A stretch of DNA of 43,613 bases, from the NCBI GenBank assembly GCA_945869955.1, contig CAMBQP010000018.1, forward strand, positions 1 through 43,613, in the 5' to 3' direction. The notes beneath the pieces are model-generated. The model had not been told where the DNA came from and did no database searches. It worked only from the letters and a program-made list of their open reading frames with translations. This document shows positions 43,568 to 43,613 of the stretch, piece by piece. Source of the stretch: Schlesneria paludicola DSM 18645 (GTDB taxonomy: Bacteria > Planctomycetota > Planctomycetia > Planctomycetales > Planctomycetaceae). Position 1 is the first letter of the stretch; each line of letters starts with the position of its first letter. Position numbers and translations under genes: made by a program.

Positions 43568-43613
43568 ATCCGTCACAGCCATCCTGTTCGACTCGCAAAC
43601 ACCCTGTGCGACA

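Overview
This window looks like a chromosomal segment of a planctomycete (Planctomycetaceae-like). The evidence is a set of family hallmarks: two DUF1549/DUF1553 'planctomycete cytochrome' proteins with CAQCH motifs, a DUF1501 protein, FG-GAP and EF-hand secreted proteins, a Cys-type sulfatase, a WPQFRGP-type PQQ propeller protein, an ECF sigma factor overlapping a PknB-like kinase, and a kinase/STAS pair. I see no rRNA, tRNA, CRISPR array, transposase or integrase.

Layout. 1-3.7 kb (minus strand) holds signalling genes: a truncated sensor histidine kinase, its OmpR-type regulator, a Ser/Thr kinase with a degenerate receiver tail, and a STAS protein. 3.7-11.1 kb (minus) is a probable secreted-protein operon read in the order DUF1549/DUF1553, DUF1501, EF-hand protein, FG-GAP protein. 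11.5-19.2 kb carries a PQQ-propeller protein, ribonuclease PH, a second DUF1549/DUF1553 protein, a fumarylacetoacetase-family enzyme, an enoyl-CoA hydratase-like protein lacking both usual catalytic glutamates, and an unusual membrane-anchored NUDT9-like Nudix protein.

19.2-22.6 kb is an accessory-looking module. Three tightly packed, unrecognised plus-strand genes lie between two diverged direct copies of a roughly 215-bp repeat. The repeat contains palindromes, and the module sits between two convergent chromosomal genes. Its base composition looks more A/T-rich than the flanks.

22.7-32.2 kb returns to core and planctomycete genes: sulfatase, MutT-like Nudix plus YfcE-type phosphoesterase, argG, a membrane protein, a Uma2-fold protein with apparently lost catalytic residues, PduO-type cobalamin adenosyltransferase, and a redoxin plus cytochrome c/copper-monooxygenase pair. 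Short tandem repeats (7, 11 and 15 bp units) occur in several intergenic regions. 32.3-37 kb holds a membrane-tailed Ser/Thr kinase with its ECF sigma factor, and an MsbA-like ABC exporter.

The most striking gene is at 38.6 kb: a complete, cyanobacterial-type gas vesicle structural protein gene (gvpA). It stands alone, with a strong ribosome-binding site, a candidate sigma-54-type promoter and a perfect 12-bp-stem terminator-like hairpin. No other gvp assembly gene is present in the window. The rest (39-43.6 kb) is a TPR membrane protein, a lipoprotein with FG-GAP and ASPIC/UnbV domains, and an 'esterase-like activity of phytase' family protein.
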